Assembly: GCA_015146655.1 (NCBI GenBank)
Contig: VKHL01000003.1
Span: 186,001 to 250,000, forward strand
Origin: Ochromonas danica
Taxonomy: Eukaryota > Sar > Chrysophyceae > Chromulinales > Chromulinaceae
DNA: 64,000 nucleotides
Direction of reading: 5' to 3'
The stretch's first letter is position 1. Every line of letters begins with the position of its first letter. The position numbers were made by a program, and so were the translations under genes. The notes under the pieces were generated by a model that saw only the letters and a program-made list of their open reading frames with translations, was not told the origin of the DNA and searched no databases. This document shows positions 12,412 to 22,407 of this stretch, one piece after another.

Positions 12412-13593
12412 TTATAGAAATCCTTGTAGAAGGTCTTTGTGGGTCTTGAGTTGATCAAACCATGCTAGCCAAGATTGTTTGTCTCCTCCACCACTGCTAT
12501 AAGCCACTGATAAGACATCTTCACTCCCTTCGAAGCTTGGCTCATGCATCTCACAAATGATCTCCCAGAAGGTATTGGGATGCAATAGGTCATGTATAGC
12601 TGTTAGATCTTCTGGTGGACCTTCCAAGGCGATGATGACCGAAGGAAGACTATCTACTACATGCTCAATGTTTGATAATCGACTGAGTAACAAACCTTCT
12701 CGACTTCGAAGTGACATATCCTCAGGTGGGATATCATCTGTTTTAGGTGCTGTTGAATGTAATCTTGGCATGAAACCTAAAGCAACAAGTAATTGTAATC
12801 CTCCACGACATTGTCCTAATTGATTCCATATGAGAGGATGTGTCAATCGAACACGACGAAGTTGGATATCATCAGGTCGACTAATAACACGTTCTATAAT
12901 AGTATGGATAAGTTTAATCACTTGTCGTTGTTTGTCAGCAGGGAGTGATTCTGCTAATCGTTCAACTTGGATAGTTTGATATGATAAGGTAGAGGATAAG
13001 GAAGAACATAGACTCTGTAACTTCTCTTCTACCATGTCTGCTAATAGTTTCTGTTTGTTCTTCTCAGCTTGTTGTTGAGTTCTAACTTGATCAGCTGCCT
13101 GTTTCAAGGCAATGGCTTCTTCTGATAACTCCATGGCATGTTCTTCTTCTTTCTTCTCCTCTTCCACTACCTGCTGATGCTTGATTACGACTGGGCCATT
13201 CACCACCAGCTCTTCTTCTTCATGATCATGTGGGGCTATAGTTTGGTGTGACAAGGTCAGTAGGAATTGGTCAATTTCATTTGATACGGTCGCAGCGTCA
13301 GTGAGAGTGGAAGAGAGTTTTGTCAAACTAGCAGCTAGTTTTGCTTCTGATGTTGGACCATAGCGCTTTTGACCACTAATAGGATCAATTTGATTCATTT
13401 TCACTTGAAGCTTCTCACCCAATGGGGAAAGTTCACCTCGAGCTAGTAGAAGCAATTCTTGACCTTTGCGATAATGAGCTTCTCGCTCTTTGAGGTCAGA
13501 TAAAAGATGAACATCATGATGTACTTGAGTCCATTCCGTCCAACTTATAACAAAGCCATCCACTTGCTTTACAAATTTCGTTAAATCAGACAT
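12412..13593 (-). CDS. PUB-domain protein
   Basis: A single-exon gene of 393 residues counted from MSDLTKF at 13593; an in-frame Met at 13656 would add 21 residues. Residues about 215-290 look like a PUB (PNGase/UBA) domain: QVIKLIHTIIERVISRPDD, RRVRLTHPLIWNQLGQCRGG, LQLLVALGFMP. PUB domains bind the C-terminal tail of the AAA ATPase p97/Cdc48, so a role in ubiquitin-linked protein handling is likely. The first 200 residues are helical, with an acidic Glu/Lys-rich stretch before the PUB domain and no peptide-N-glycanase or kinase catalytic domain. A second PUB-like tract follows at about residues 300-370 (SNIEHVVDSLPSVIIALEG, LHPNTFWEIICEMH), which may be a diverged copy. Its 3' end faces Utp25 70 bp away. 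Confidence 0.72.
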   Translation of the reverse strand: MSDLTKFVKQVDGFVISWTEWTQVHHDVHLLSDLKEREAHYRKGQELLLLARGELSPLGEKLQVKMNQIDPISGQKRYGPTSEAKLAASLTKLSSTLTDAATVSNEIDQFLLTLSHQTIAPHDHEEEELVVNGPVVIKHQQVVEEEKKEEEHAMELSEEAIALKQAADQVRTQQQAEKNKQKLLADMVEEKLQSLCSSLSSTLSYQTIQVERLAESLPADKQRQVIKLIHTIIERVISRPDDIQLRRVRLTHPLIWNQLGQCRGGLQLLVALGFMPRLHSTAPKTDDIPPEDMSLRSREGLLLSRLSNIEHVVDSLPSVIIALEGPPEDLTAIHDLLHPNTFWEIICEMHEPSFEGSEDVLSVAYSSGGGDKQSWLAWFDQLKTHKDLLQGFL

Positions 13594-13989
13594 TTTTCTG
13601 TTTGTGATTGGGTGGATGTTGGAGGAGAAAACCTTATTATGTGATTTATAACCCATCCTTTACTATTACAAAACCGACACCATCACCCATCGTTCAACAA
13701 CTCTATCTATCTCACACGCCTTGATCACAATGAACATCTCCAGTCTCTTGGGTTCAGTGGGTTTAGCCATATCGTCAATCAGAGCAGTAGCACTGGAAGC
13801 AGCAGAGATAGAGGGGAGGAGGCAGATGGATGCTGGACTATGACCACTAGGAGGGATCCAGTTATAAGGGAGATGAAGGTGGAGGAGCCCTGAATACATA
13901 AAGTTACCAGTTCTCGAGAGATGCTCAAGCAGAATCTTTTGGTGCTGTTGGATACTCAAGACAAGTACATTTAACGAGCAATTAAACCT

Positions 13990-14650
13990 TTTTCAAACAA
14001 TAAGGTGAGGAAATACATAGCAGATCACTGGTCTTTCTTAGTATTCGACGCACAGGGGGCGGACATCCAGAAGAATGAGAAAATAATACTCTTGCTGAAC
14101 TTGAGCCGTCCAACACATCTCTGATTTTGGATATATTAATAAATAATGATGAAATGATGAAAAGAATCTCCTCCACTCTGATAACCATAGTCTATTATCA
14201 TCTTGGTGGTGCTATTTTTCCACACGATTCCAATAGTAGTATTTGTTGGTATGATATGGAAATCATACGAAAATAATTGGTGCAGGAGTAGGATAGTGAC
14301 AACACAGTTCTTTCCTCCAGACACTATCTTATATACGGGGATATGTTGACTGTAGTGATCAGCGAAGCACTCAGAATAAAGGAAAACAGTCCTAATTGTA
14401 GAATGCTTGTCTTGTTGGCGAATTGGAAGTCCAATCGGAACGTGTGATAAGAAGTTGTCTGTAGTGGCAACGACATACCCAGACTTCACTCCTCCACCTG
14501 GACAAACAATATGATGGAAGCTGGCATCTTACTGACCCTAATACAAGAGAACTTGCTGGCTTCATCTTCTTTGTATCGCAGGACTGCGTTACCATGAATG
14601 CAGAGAGTATTGTGTATCCATTAATCTGGTCAACAACAACATTTTATGGC
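13990..14650 (+). pseudogene. Probable decayed host gene, family unknown
   Basis: The plus strand reads as protein-like sequence in one frame from about 13990 to 14455, interrupted by several stops, and then shifts frame. Pieces that look like real protein include LAELEPSNTSLILDILINND, SSTLITIVYYHLGGAIFPHD, GDMLTVVISEALRIK and, after the shift, DPNTRELAGFIFFVSQDCVT. No good GT-AG pairs remove the interruptions. I read this as a degraded gene; an active gene with introns I failed to place, or chance, cannot be excluded. No family is recognised. Confidence 0.35.
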
Positions 14651-15006
14651 GTTACGTTATGATATATATCCAGCATCTGTTCTTCATTGAAATTTTCATT
14701 TGACTCAGACAACAAGTCAGAAGAAGACGTCATCGACAACCATAATGCTTCAACCAAACCAAACCTCGCACCACCCCTTCACCTTCCACTTCTTTGTCTA
14801 CAGTGGACGGGAAGGAAGAGTGGAAGAGCTCGCAGTGAATTGCGCGGGAAGTAATAATTCTCTCAGTAGCAACCAGCCCATCTGATCACAAAATCAGTGA
14901 CGCAGATATTCAATCCATCTAGAACCATTCCATTTCAACTTCTCTATCTTCAGATTCGATAGCTACTGAATGATTCTATAGTGAGTAGAGTAATAGTAAC
15001 AGAGAA

Positions 15007-16837
15007 ATGGAAGGTCAGAATCAAGAAGATGTGGCTGTGGCTAAACCAAAGCCTGTGTTATCAGGCACAATTTATGATGTCTATTGGTTAGGTGAGTACT
15101 CATTGGACTTTCTTGCGATGTAATGACCTCACTTATCATATGTCTATAGGAATTACCATGGTAATCGGAGGACAGATCATTGCATGGAGAGAAGGTTGGT
15201 CTCTAGCTTTGCTTGATTTCCTCCAATTTGTGGATTTGGTTTAATATGATGTCATGTTACAGCCTTGCGTCAAGGTTATTGGCAAATGGTCATTCAGACA
15301 GGAATTCTTGCTGTGGGATACAGTTGCCTCACTTGTTCATTGGGTGAGATGACATCCATCCTACCCTTTGCTGGTGGTTCCTATGGCTTCGCTCGTTGTA
15401 CATTAGGTCCACTCTTTGGCTACCTTGTAGGACTCTGTGAGTCTTTAGAATACATTATGTATGTCTCATCTGCTGGTGCTTCTTTTGGAGACCTTTGCAT
15501 GCAATTGTTTTCTATTTCTGATGATTCCTACAAGCCTGCGTTCTTTATCTTATTATACGCGGTATGCTTACCATGCCATCTCGTTGGAGGGACACCTTTC
15601 TGGGCTGTTTCGACGATGTTAGGTGTGTTGGGTCTCATCTTTGTCATTCTTTATCTTCTTTCTTCTATTCCCAAGGCTGATCTTTATAGCCGTCACAATG
15701 GCGCAGCTTTCACGGATGGGAACCTCTTTATGGAGTTCCTGAATGTTCCTGCTTGGTTCTTCATTGGCATTGAGACCATGCCACTTGCTTGCAATATCAT
15801 CGAGAATGCTGGTACTCGAGTACCTTATGCTATGATTGGAGCATTGCTTACCTTGGTAATAACGGCGTTTGGCATTTTGCTGGTCGTTGGCAGTCTTCCT
15901 CCTGGAGCACACAATCTTACTTCGGAGAAACATCCCTTGGAGCCCGGATACATGGAGAACCTTTCTATTGGTCCTCAAGCCGTCGCATTACTAATGCTAC
16001 CTGGTGTTGTGGGAACAGCCTATGGCTTCATGTTTGCTTACAGTCGTCAGCTAACCGCCATGGCTTCCTCGGGTCTTCTTCCCAAAGCATTGGCCGCCAC
16101 TCATGGTCGCTATCAAACACCTTGGGTAGCCTTCCTTGTGGGATCTTTCTTGAGTTTATCATTGTTGCTTGGGTGCTATCACACGGTGAGCAACTTCGCG
16201 TCACGTCTATTCGATATATCCATGTTCGGCTCTTGTCTCGTCTATATTGCCCTCTTTCGATCTTTTGTGATCTGTCGCAATCGATATAGCAATATGGATC
16301 GTGCATTCGAGAGCCCACTCGACAAATGGGGCGCAGTGCTTGGTTCTCTCATCTTCTGTGCAGTGTTGGTGGGATTGACTGGATTTCAGCACAATTACTT
16401 TGTTTCGGCTGGAGCTTTTGTTGCCTTCCTCCTCTGTGGTCTGCTTTACTATATTGTTGTCGCGCAGAAAAGGGAATTTTTCTCTCAAGAGGAGCAAGAC
16501 AAGTTTATGCGTGCTTACATTCTCAATGGTAAGACGATTGCCTACTGATCTTCTCTGAATCAATTACACATAATCCTGCGCATGATTTACAGCCAATAAC
16601 TCAAGAAACAAGCGCGGCAATCGCAATCGCGCTCCGAGAAGTCTCTTGTTCGGGTTCTGGACCAAGAAAGTGGCTCCCCAGCGACCGTCCAGTCCGCGAA
16701 GTCAGACTTCAGGTGGTCAACGATCCATTCAGCGGGGATCAATCAATCAACAAAGCCTTGCAAGAAGACAATCCAGCATTCACGTCAAAGAAGCTCAGAC
16801 TTCTCAGCCTGAGGTCTTGTCCTCATCTCAACCTTAA
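15007..16837 (+). CDS. Amino acid/ethanolamine permease (APC superfamily)
   Basis: Exons 15007-15091, 15150-15194, 15263-16528 and 16593-16837 give 546 residues; all introns are 58-68 bp and phase 1. The protein has about 12 hydrophobic segments. The N-terminal WLGITMVIGGQIIAWREALR and the following CSLGEMTSILPFAGGSYGFA correspond to the substrate-binding unwound helix 1 and helix 3 region of APC transporters, and LGPLFGYLVGLCESLEYIMY is typical of the ethanolamine permease-like branch. It probably imports an amino acid or amine by proton or cation coupling at the plasma membrane. The last exon encodes a basic Ser/Arg/Gln-rich cytosolic tail (about 80 residues) that may carry trafficking or phosphorylation sites. 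If the last intron were retained, a stop would follow at 16548 after GKTIAY, giving a tail-less form. Confidence 0.88.
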
Positions 16838-17626
16838 CTCACCCTTCCACAAGCTCTAGCTTGACAGGATGGATGAGTGCATGGTGTCTCTTGTGGAAGT
16901 GTATTTATCCCAACTTATCTTAGACGATTTCAATTAATGGATCATGATATTGAATAAGATCAAGCATTGGACCGTCTTCCAGTTTATCAGAGGAAGACTT
17001 GTGTGTTGTGCGAAGATGAGCCATCAAACAGAAAGCTTTTTTATTTATGCGCGTTTAGTTAGATATTGGATACACCGCAGCCCCCACCAAGATATGGCAA
17101 TTGTTATACACTTAATATTTGAGATGAATGTCTTTGCATATTGTTTGATTTTGTATTAGATTGTAAGGCCTACTAGACTAGTCATACGTCATTATTGTAA
17201 CTTGTTCATCTGACAGTGTGGTGTAACTTGGGATTGTTGTTGTAACTTAAGGTGGAACAAACACCAAAACTATAGTGGGATGTACCACTACTTTTCTTCG
17301 AGTTAGGGTTGTGCCCAAGCTCGAATCGCTCTACTAGAACGTGATGCTATTAATTCTGCCGACTCACAGATGCAAATGGCTTACACTACACATACAAGAC
17401 AACCAGAATCCTACAACTAGCTATATAGCCCTAAGCAATAACACTACCCTTCTTCACATGTACAGTAGGTCTAGAGTGAGTAGAGTTACATATACTACAC
17501 ACCAGTAACAACATACTTAAGCATTAAGTTGCGGCGACGTATGTGGTGCGTAAGATAAGAGAGATGGCGAGGATGGTTGTGCTCACAACCAATCGCCAAT
17601 AAAATGTCTGTTCGCAGAAAGTCTTG
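16838..17626. other. Intergenic, no gene seen
   Basis: Downstream of the permease gene and upstream of the inverted-repeat element. Short open frames only; no motif or splice structure supports a gene. No tRNA-like cloverleaf was found on reading. Confidence 0.5.
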
Positions 17627-18264
17627 TCCAGGCAGCGTCAAGGCGTATCCTACCAGTGTAACCACTGGTACTGCGGCCATACCTCTGGATTACAGCGTCC
17701 TTGGGAAGCGCAAATGGACTTGCGCCAAGGAGGACTGGAAGTTGCAGAAGCAGCCTGTCGCAAGCAGCCATTGTTTGCTATTCTCGATGCCGAACCTCAT
17801 CGGTTCAGAGGATGGAAGGAGTAAGTTCGAGTTAGATAGGTGTATCTCTTTTGTAGGATAATTGCCAAGTAACAGGCCGTGTTGGAACACAGACATCAAG
17901 TCGGGGTGCCTTCTCAGCCATGTGCGTAGCTATCTGGAGCTACTGGCTACGGAGGGAAGCTTGCACAACTGGCAGACCACCAGATTGGTACCCTGACTTA
18001 AGGTCTTCGTTACCACACAGCTTATTGCAGGGCAGGGATCCTACAAACGAGACACACCTTTTAAACTGGAACTTACATCTCCCATCCTCTCTACCGATGA
18101 GGTTCAACATGGACAACAACAGCAAGCAGTGACTGCTTGAGGCAGGCTGCTGGTGGAAGGCCCAGTCCTCTGGAATCGCCCAGTTCCCAAGGACGCTGGA
18201 ATCCAGAGGTATGGCCGTAACACCAGTGGTGACACTGGTAGGATACGCCTTGACGCTGCCTGGA
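17627..18264. repeat. Two diverged inverted copies of an unclassified element
   Basis: Copy A (17627-17910, plus) and copy B (17987-18264, minus) are homologous along about 280 bp in opposite orientation, with a 76-bp single-copy centre. Both keep an intron-like block starting GTAAGTT and ending TTTTGTAG about 40-45 bp later. In one shared frame both encode a Cys/His-bearing stretch: QGVSYQCNHWYCGHTSG in A and QGVSYQCHHWCYGHTSG in B. This suggests descent from a coding repeat or duplicated gene. Both look old and degraded. No transposase, reverse transcriptase or terminal repeats were recognised, so the family is unknown. Confidence 0.75.
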
Positions 18265-18797
18265 TTACAGTACAGTACAGGCTGATCCGGGCAAGAGTGC
18301 CCAAAACACCTTTTCCGGGACCCACCACCGTTTCGCAAAACAATGGGTGACGCAAAGGCAGAAAAACGGTTTTTCCACGCAAATTGGAAACTCAATTTGC
18401 CACACAAACAAACTTCCAGTGCCTTTATTCCAAAATGAGGACAAGAAAAGCAAGGCTGGGGGCTCGAAGAACTATAACAGAGTCTTCCTTCACGACCCCT
18501 TCCTTTTCTTCCAAAGAACAAAGAATAAGGGGAAGGGCCTGAAGAAGGGAGAGCATAAGCAGGGTATGGTCATGCACAAAAAGGAAATGACGAGGATAAA
18601 TATGCAGTTGTAGCTTATTTTGTCTGGAAATGCGAACGGCTTGGTGCTACCTGGTATTGGAGCCAGCTGCAGCAGGGGCAAGCAAGTAGCACTTCCTCGC
18701 TGCAGGTGTCCGATGCTTGAATGGGCTTTAGAAGTAGTGCGCAACAATGTAACTATGATAATAACAACCTGAATGGTCAAATTCTATCATATTATTA
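18265..18797. other. Repeat-associated non-coding stretch
   Basis: Continues on the minus strand from copy B of the inverted element. Overlapping open frames exist on both strands but none has a recognisable domain. It contains the match to the fragment at 19632-19671. Confidence 0.4.
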
Positions 18798-19277
18798 TTA
18801 CAATCCAAAGTATTGCACTGTACTGTGCTGCTCATAGTGGGTTGAAAACAGCAATTTGGTTGAGGCACAAAGGCACCCACAAAGCGAGACAGACACCCCA
18901 AACATCAACGCCAACTCACTAAGAGTCATTTTGCATTGACTAAGCTGCGAAGCGTTCAGTAATCGCTTCTTCTTCGGCACTGCTGGTGGGTCAAGCTGCC
19001 CAGTATTGATGGGTGGAGGAGGAGGAGGAGTGCTTATGGCAACTGTGGGGGGGCTTAATGAGTCCCTTGACACTCGATACTTCTTCCATTTTGCCTTATA
19101 TCCATGACCAAATCGATCCACTAGGCTGACGAAGGCGTTTAGGTCGGCTTTTGCAGCCTCCTCAGTAGCATAACCACTGGCCACAGCTTGCTGTAGCCCT
19201 TTCTTCTTCTTGTTGCCTCGCAGATAGAAGCTAACGCGTATACTCCAATCAGGGTTGTTGCTTGTACTCTTTTTCAT
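18798..19277 (-). CDS. Orphan ORF with an AP2-like N-terminal motif
   Basis: An ATG-started frame of 159 residues. Residues about 8-60 read WSIRVSFYLRGNKKKKGLQQ then SGYATEEAAKADLNAFVSLV, a pattern resembling a short AP2/integrase-type DNA-binding domain (aromatic-basic strands then a TEEEAA helix). A Pro run (PPPPPP) and a Lys/Arg patch (PKKKRLL) follow; the last 45 residues look like non-coding read-through, so a splice donor after about residue 110 is plausible. It lies just 5' (on the minus strand) of copy B of the inverted element and could be its first exon. Product and activity are unknown. Confidence 0.3.
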   Translation of the reverse strand: MKKSTSNNPDWSIRVSFYLRGNKKKKGLQQAVASGYATEEAAKADLNAFVSLVDRFGHGYKAKWKKYRVSRDSLSPPTVAISTPPPPPPINTGQLDPPAVPKKKRLLNASQLSQCKMTLSELALMFGVSVSLCGCLCASTKLLFSTHYEQHSTVQYFGL

Positions 19278-19631
19278 GGGTATAACTTGTGCATGGACGA
19301 CTTTGTCGTGAGTATCTGATGGGATGTTCCCATTAGGGAAGACTCGTTTGCATTGATCCGGACCGTAGGCATGGTTTCCTGCAAAACTAAGTTAACCTCC
19401 ATATTCCTTATTGAATAAGGGATCTAACAATAGGCAGTCAATTTCCTAACACCTTCTGGTTGTCGAGAAAAAGGGTTTTTTATAAAGTTCAAAAATGGAT
19501 TTTGCATCATATCTCTTCAAGGAAGAGCAGTTCCGAAGTTGACTCTACATATTCTTGAAGCGCGAAAAAAGGGCTTTCTAATGGTGTATTCAGAGTTTTC
19601 AAGTGATAACGATTTGGGCAGGAAAACTGGA

Positions 19632-19671
19632 AAAAGGTATTTTCGTTGACCGTTGGCCGGATCAGCCTGTA
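19632..19671 (+). repeat. Third, short fragment of the 17.6-18.3 kb element
   Basis: About 40 bp resembling the flank of copy B on the minus strand: both have AAAAGGT-TTTT and share the 15-mer CCGGATCAGCCTGTA (19657-19671 here; reverse strand of 18276-18290). It lies about 100 bp upstream of the phosphohexomutase ATG. Confidence 0.55.
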
Positions 19672-19770
19672 GCAGAAAGGGAAGGCACTGCTGCTTGTTC
19701 GTATTTCAGGGGTTTCGGTTTTCGTATTTCAGGTTTGTCTTTTGGCTTGGCTTGGTCGTGTTGGGGAGTG

Positions 19771-21672
19771 ATGAGGATGTTTGCCTTGATATGGACATTA
19801 TTTCTCTTCTTATTTCTTACTATGCCATGGGTGGTATTGCCTTCTGCTTTGTCTCATAGTATTAAAACGATCAAAAGTCTGCAAAATGGTATTGACTTGC
19901 GAGGTGTAGTCTCAGCAGCCGACATGAGGAGACAATACCAACAAAATCAACGGCAGCAGCAGAGGGAGACGATTTCCGATGATGAGGTCAAGTTCATGCC
20001 TCTCTCTTCCACCACTTCACCTGTGAGATTTGCTGAGGGTCCTTCTCTCGATCTGGACTCTGCCTACTGGCTTGGCTATGGCTTGGGTCGCTGGTTGAGA
20101 CAGTCTGATGGTACTCATCCAATGAAGGTGGGGATAGGCCGAGATAGTCGACTTTCTGGACAGATTCTAACTGCGTGGCTTGCAGGTGGTCTGCAAGCAG
20201 CTGGTGTGGAGGCGATCGATCTTGGTCTCTGTACTACACCTTCTGTCTTCTACGCCTGCCAGCAGTCCCACCCCACCACCACAAGCACTAACACTAATAC
20301 TAACACACATGACGAGGAGATAGCCAACGAGATCTTCATCCCTGTTTATGCTGGTGTTTGTGTGACAGCCTCTCATCTACCCAGTCAATGGAATGGTTTT
20401 AAGATCTTCACTCGTAATACACCAACTGGGATAGGTCAAGAAGGAATTGATCAAATCATAGACACTTTAGAGGACTATGAAAAGATGATTAAGAAAGAGG
20501 AGATACAACCTGTACCAGCCTCTTACCTTCCTCGTCAAGCTTATCTACCAGTATATGAACATTTTCTGAGAGATACCTTCCTTGATCAAATCGATCCCAA
20601 ACGAGTTTTATCTAAGGATGATCAATGTAATATTCTTCAAGGATGGAAGATTGTTGTCAATGCTGGCAATGGCGCAGGCGGCTTTCTAGCACACTGTCTT
20701 AAGGCATTGGGTGCAGACACTGCCTCTTCCCTCCATCTAAAACCTGATGGGACTTTTCCCAATCATATCCCCAATCCTGATGATTCCCAAGCCATGGCAG
20801 CAACTGTTAAAGCTGTCTTAGACTCACAAGCCCATCTAGGCATATGTTTAGATACTGATGCTGATCGAGTTGGCTTGGTTGATGGTGATGGTTTACCATT
20901 CCATCAGAATGAGTTAATTGCTTTATGTGCTAAGATAGCTTTAAGTCTTGAAGAAGGAGAAGAGCAGCTGGCTGTGGTCACTGACTCTGTTACTTCACTT
21001 GGTCTAGAACGATATTTACGAGATGAATTGCATATGAAGCATTTTCGTTATCGCAAGGGATCTCGATATGTGATTGAGAAAGCTCGCTCTATGGAAGCAG
21101 CAGGTGGGATAGATGGAGATGGACAAGGAAAAGCTGTACTAGCCATGGAGTGTAGTGGTCATAGTGCCTGGCCGAAGAATGGCTGGGTTGATGATGGTTG
21201 CTACACGGCAATACAAGTCATTGCTCATCTTGTTCATTCTTCAAAAGGTCAACAAGGAGGAGGAAGAAAGAAGAAGTTATTGAGAGAGTTAGTTGAAGGT
21301 TTATCTCAACCAGCAGAAAGTCAAGAACTACGTTGTAAGGTGAACAAGAAGAATACCCTGGAGAAGAATAAAGAAGTCATGCAGTGTGCCATCGAAACTT
21401 TCCGTCAATTTCTTTCTCATTCATCTACTACTACTTATTCTTCTTCGTCATCAAACTGGAAGATAGAGCCTGTGAATTATGAAGGTATTCGAGCAAGTTA
21501 TCGAGACACTGCCTGGTGTTTACTGCGTAGCTCTCTCCATGAACCAATTCTAAGCATTACGTTGGAATCTGAATTGGAAGGAGGATTGAAGCTCATGGTT
21601 AAAGATCTTCTTGACATATTCACTCCATTAGCTGAGGAGATTGATCTCTCACCTCTGCGGGCAGTCCTTTGA
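19771..21672 (+). CDS. Phosphomannomutase/phosphoglucomutase (alpha-D-phosphohexomutase)
   Basis: A single exon of 633 residues from MRMFALIW at 19771; the frame stays open 56 codons further up, but that part overlaps a repeat fragment and is not family-like. The enzyme interconverts hexose 1- and 6-phosphates. Catalytic phosphoserine loop: CVTASHLPSQWNGFKIF. Metal-binding loop: LDTDADRVGLVDGDG. Sugar-binding loop: MECSGHSAWPKNGWVDDG, with a Cys-Ser variant of the usual GEESGH. Domain 4 phosphate site: YEGIRASYRDTAWCLLRSS. The N-terminus has a hydrophobic segment (FALIWTLFLFLFLTMPWVVL) acting as a signal peptide or anchor, so secretory-route, perhaps plastid, targeting is inferred. Substrate (mannose, glucose or glucosamine) cannot be fixed. 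Confidence 0.88.
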   Translation: MRMFALIWTLFLFLFLTMPWVVLPSALSHSIKTIKSLQNGIDLRGVVSAADMRRQYQQNQRQQQRETISDDEVKFMPLSSTTSPVRFAEGPSLDLDSAYWLGYGLGRWLRQSDGTHPMKVGIGRDSRLSGQILTAWLAGGLQAAGVEAIDLGLCTTPSVFYACQQSHPTTTSTNTNTNTHDEEIANEIFIPVYAGVCVTASHLPSQWNGFKIFTRNTPTGIGQEGIDQIIDTLEDYEKMIKKEEIQPVPASYLPRQAYLPVYEHFLRDTFLDQIDPKRVLSKDDQCNILQGWKIVVNAGNGAGGFLAHCLKALGADTASSLHLKPDGTFPNHIPNPDDSQAMAATVKAVLDSQAHLGICLDTDADRVGLVDGDGLPFHQNELIALCAKIALSLEEGEEQLAVVTDSVTSLGLERYLRDELHMKHFRYRKGSRYVIEKARSMEAAGGIDGDGQGKAVLAMECSGHSAWPKNGWVDDGCYTAIQVIAHLVHSSKGQQGGGRKKKLLRELVEGLSQPAESQELRCKVNKKNTLEKNKEVMQCAIETFRQFLSHSSTTTYSSSSSNWKIEPVNYEGIRASYRDTAWCLLRSSLHEPILSITLESELEGGLKLMVKDLLDIFTPLAEEIDLSPLRAVL

Positions 21673-21906
21673 ACTGAATTAGACAACACATCTGTGCGTA
21701 ACAATAACAATCATTATTAGATAGGTTTGACTTTATCAATAGAGAAGAAGAAGTGGAAGAAGTTAGTATTAGAGAACGATGAGAGAATTCTACAGCCTCG
21801 CAGTCTCCCATAGGAATAGCTATTGAAGTGATAAGACTGACTCATCTGTCATGAGGTTGTAGGTGGTCATTGAAGAAAGGGACTATGATAGTGACATTCA
21901 CTTACT

Positions 21907-21908
<2 letters not shown>

Positions 21909-21977
<69 letters not shown>
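21909..21977. repeat. (AC)n microsatellite, about 34 units
   Basis: A perfect 69-bp AC dinucleotide run lying between the phosphohexomutase and the small membrane-protein ORF. It is read as (Thr-His)n in a frame that continues into the downstream ORF. Confidence 0.98.
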
Positions 21978-21980
<3 letters not shown>

Positions 21981-22102
21981 CCGATATATACATCCAAATA
22001 CTATTACTCCTTGGTCGTCATCCAATTGAACAAGAAAGAGAAGAACAAGTGTTATCTATCTACGGTACCATTCTCACCATATCACTAACCCTACAGTGTG
22101 CC

Positions 22103-22291
22103 ATGACTCTCTCTACTTCTACCATTTTCTTTATGGCATTGGGTGGATTTGGATTTATTGTGATCATGTCCTATCTCATTCGTCACTTTCAATCAATCCA
22201 TCGAAGATGGAATATTGATAGAAGAGCCATGGCTGATCTTCGACAAGCAACAGAAGAAGAACATCAAGAGACATTACTTGACAATCGCTAA
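22103..22291 (+). CDS. Possible small membrane protein
   Basis: From the first in-frame ATG this gives 62 residues with a hydrophobic segment (FFMALGGFGFIVIMSYLI) and a charged tail ending EEEHQETLLDNR. The frame is open upstream to about 21863, through a second hydrophobic stretch (SIYGTILTISLTLQC) and the AC repeat. The true start is probably in an upstream exon that I could not place; a CTACAG acceptor just before the TGTGCC codons is a candidate splice site. No family is recognised. Confidence 0.35.
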   Translation: MTLSTSTIFFMALGGFGFIVIMSYLIRHFQSIHRRWNIDRRAMADLRQATEEEHQETLLDNR

Positions 22292-22407
22292 CCTATCACT
22301 AGGAAATCTATTTTAGGGTCATTACACTGTGCATGCTATGCTATCCATGACCATGACAACAGCATGATCTAATCACATCTTTTCTACTAATGATCTGATT
22401 ACTAAGT

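Noticed and set aside
17280-17400. GTTCGAATC-like string suggesting a tRNA T-loop
   Set aside because: No matching acceptor, D or anticodon stems could be folded around it.
19603-19770. Upstream extension of the phosphohexomutase frame
   Set aside because: It overlaps a repeat fragment, and the hydrophobic targeting segment starts naturally at the Met at 19771.
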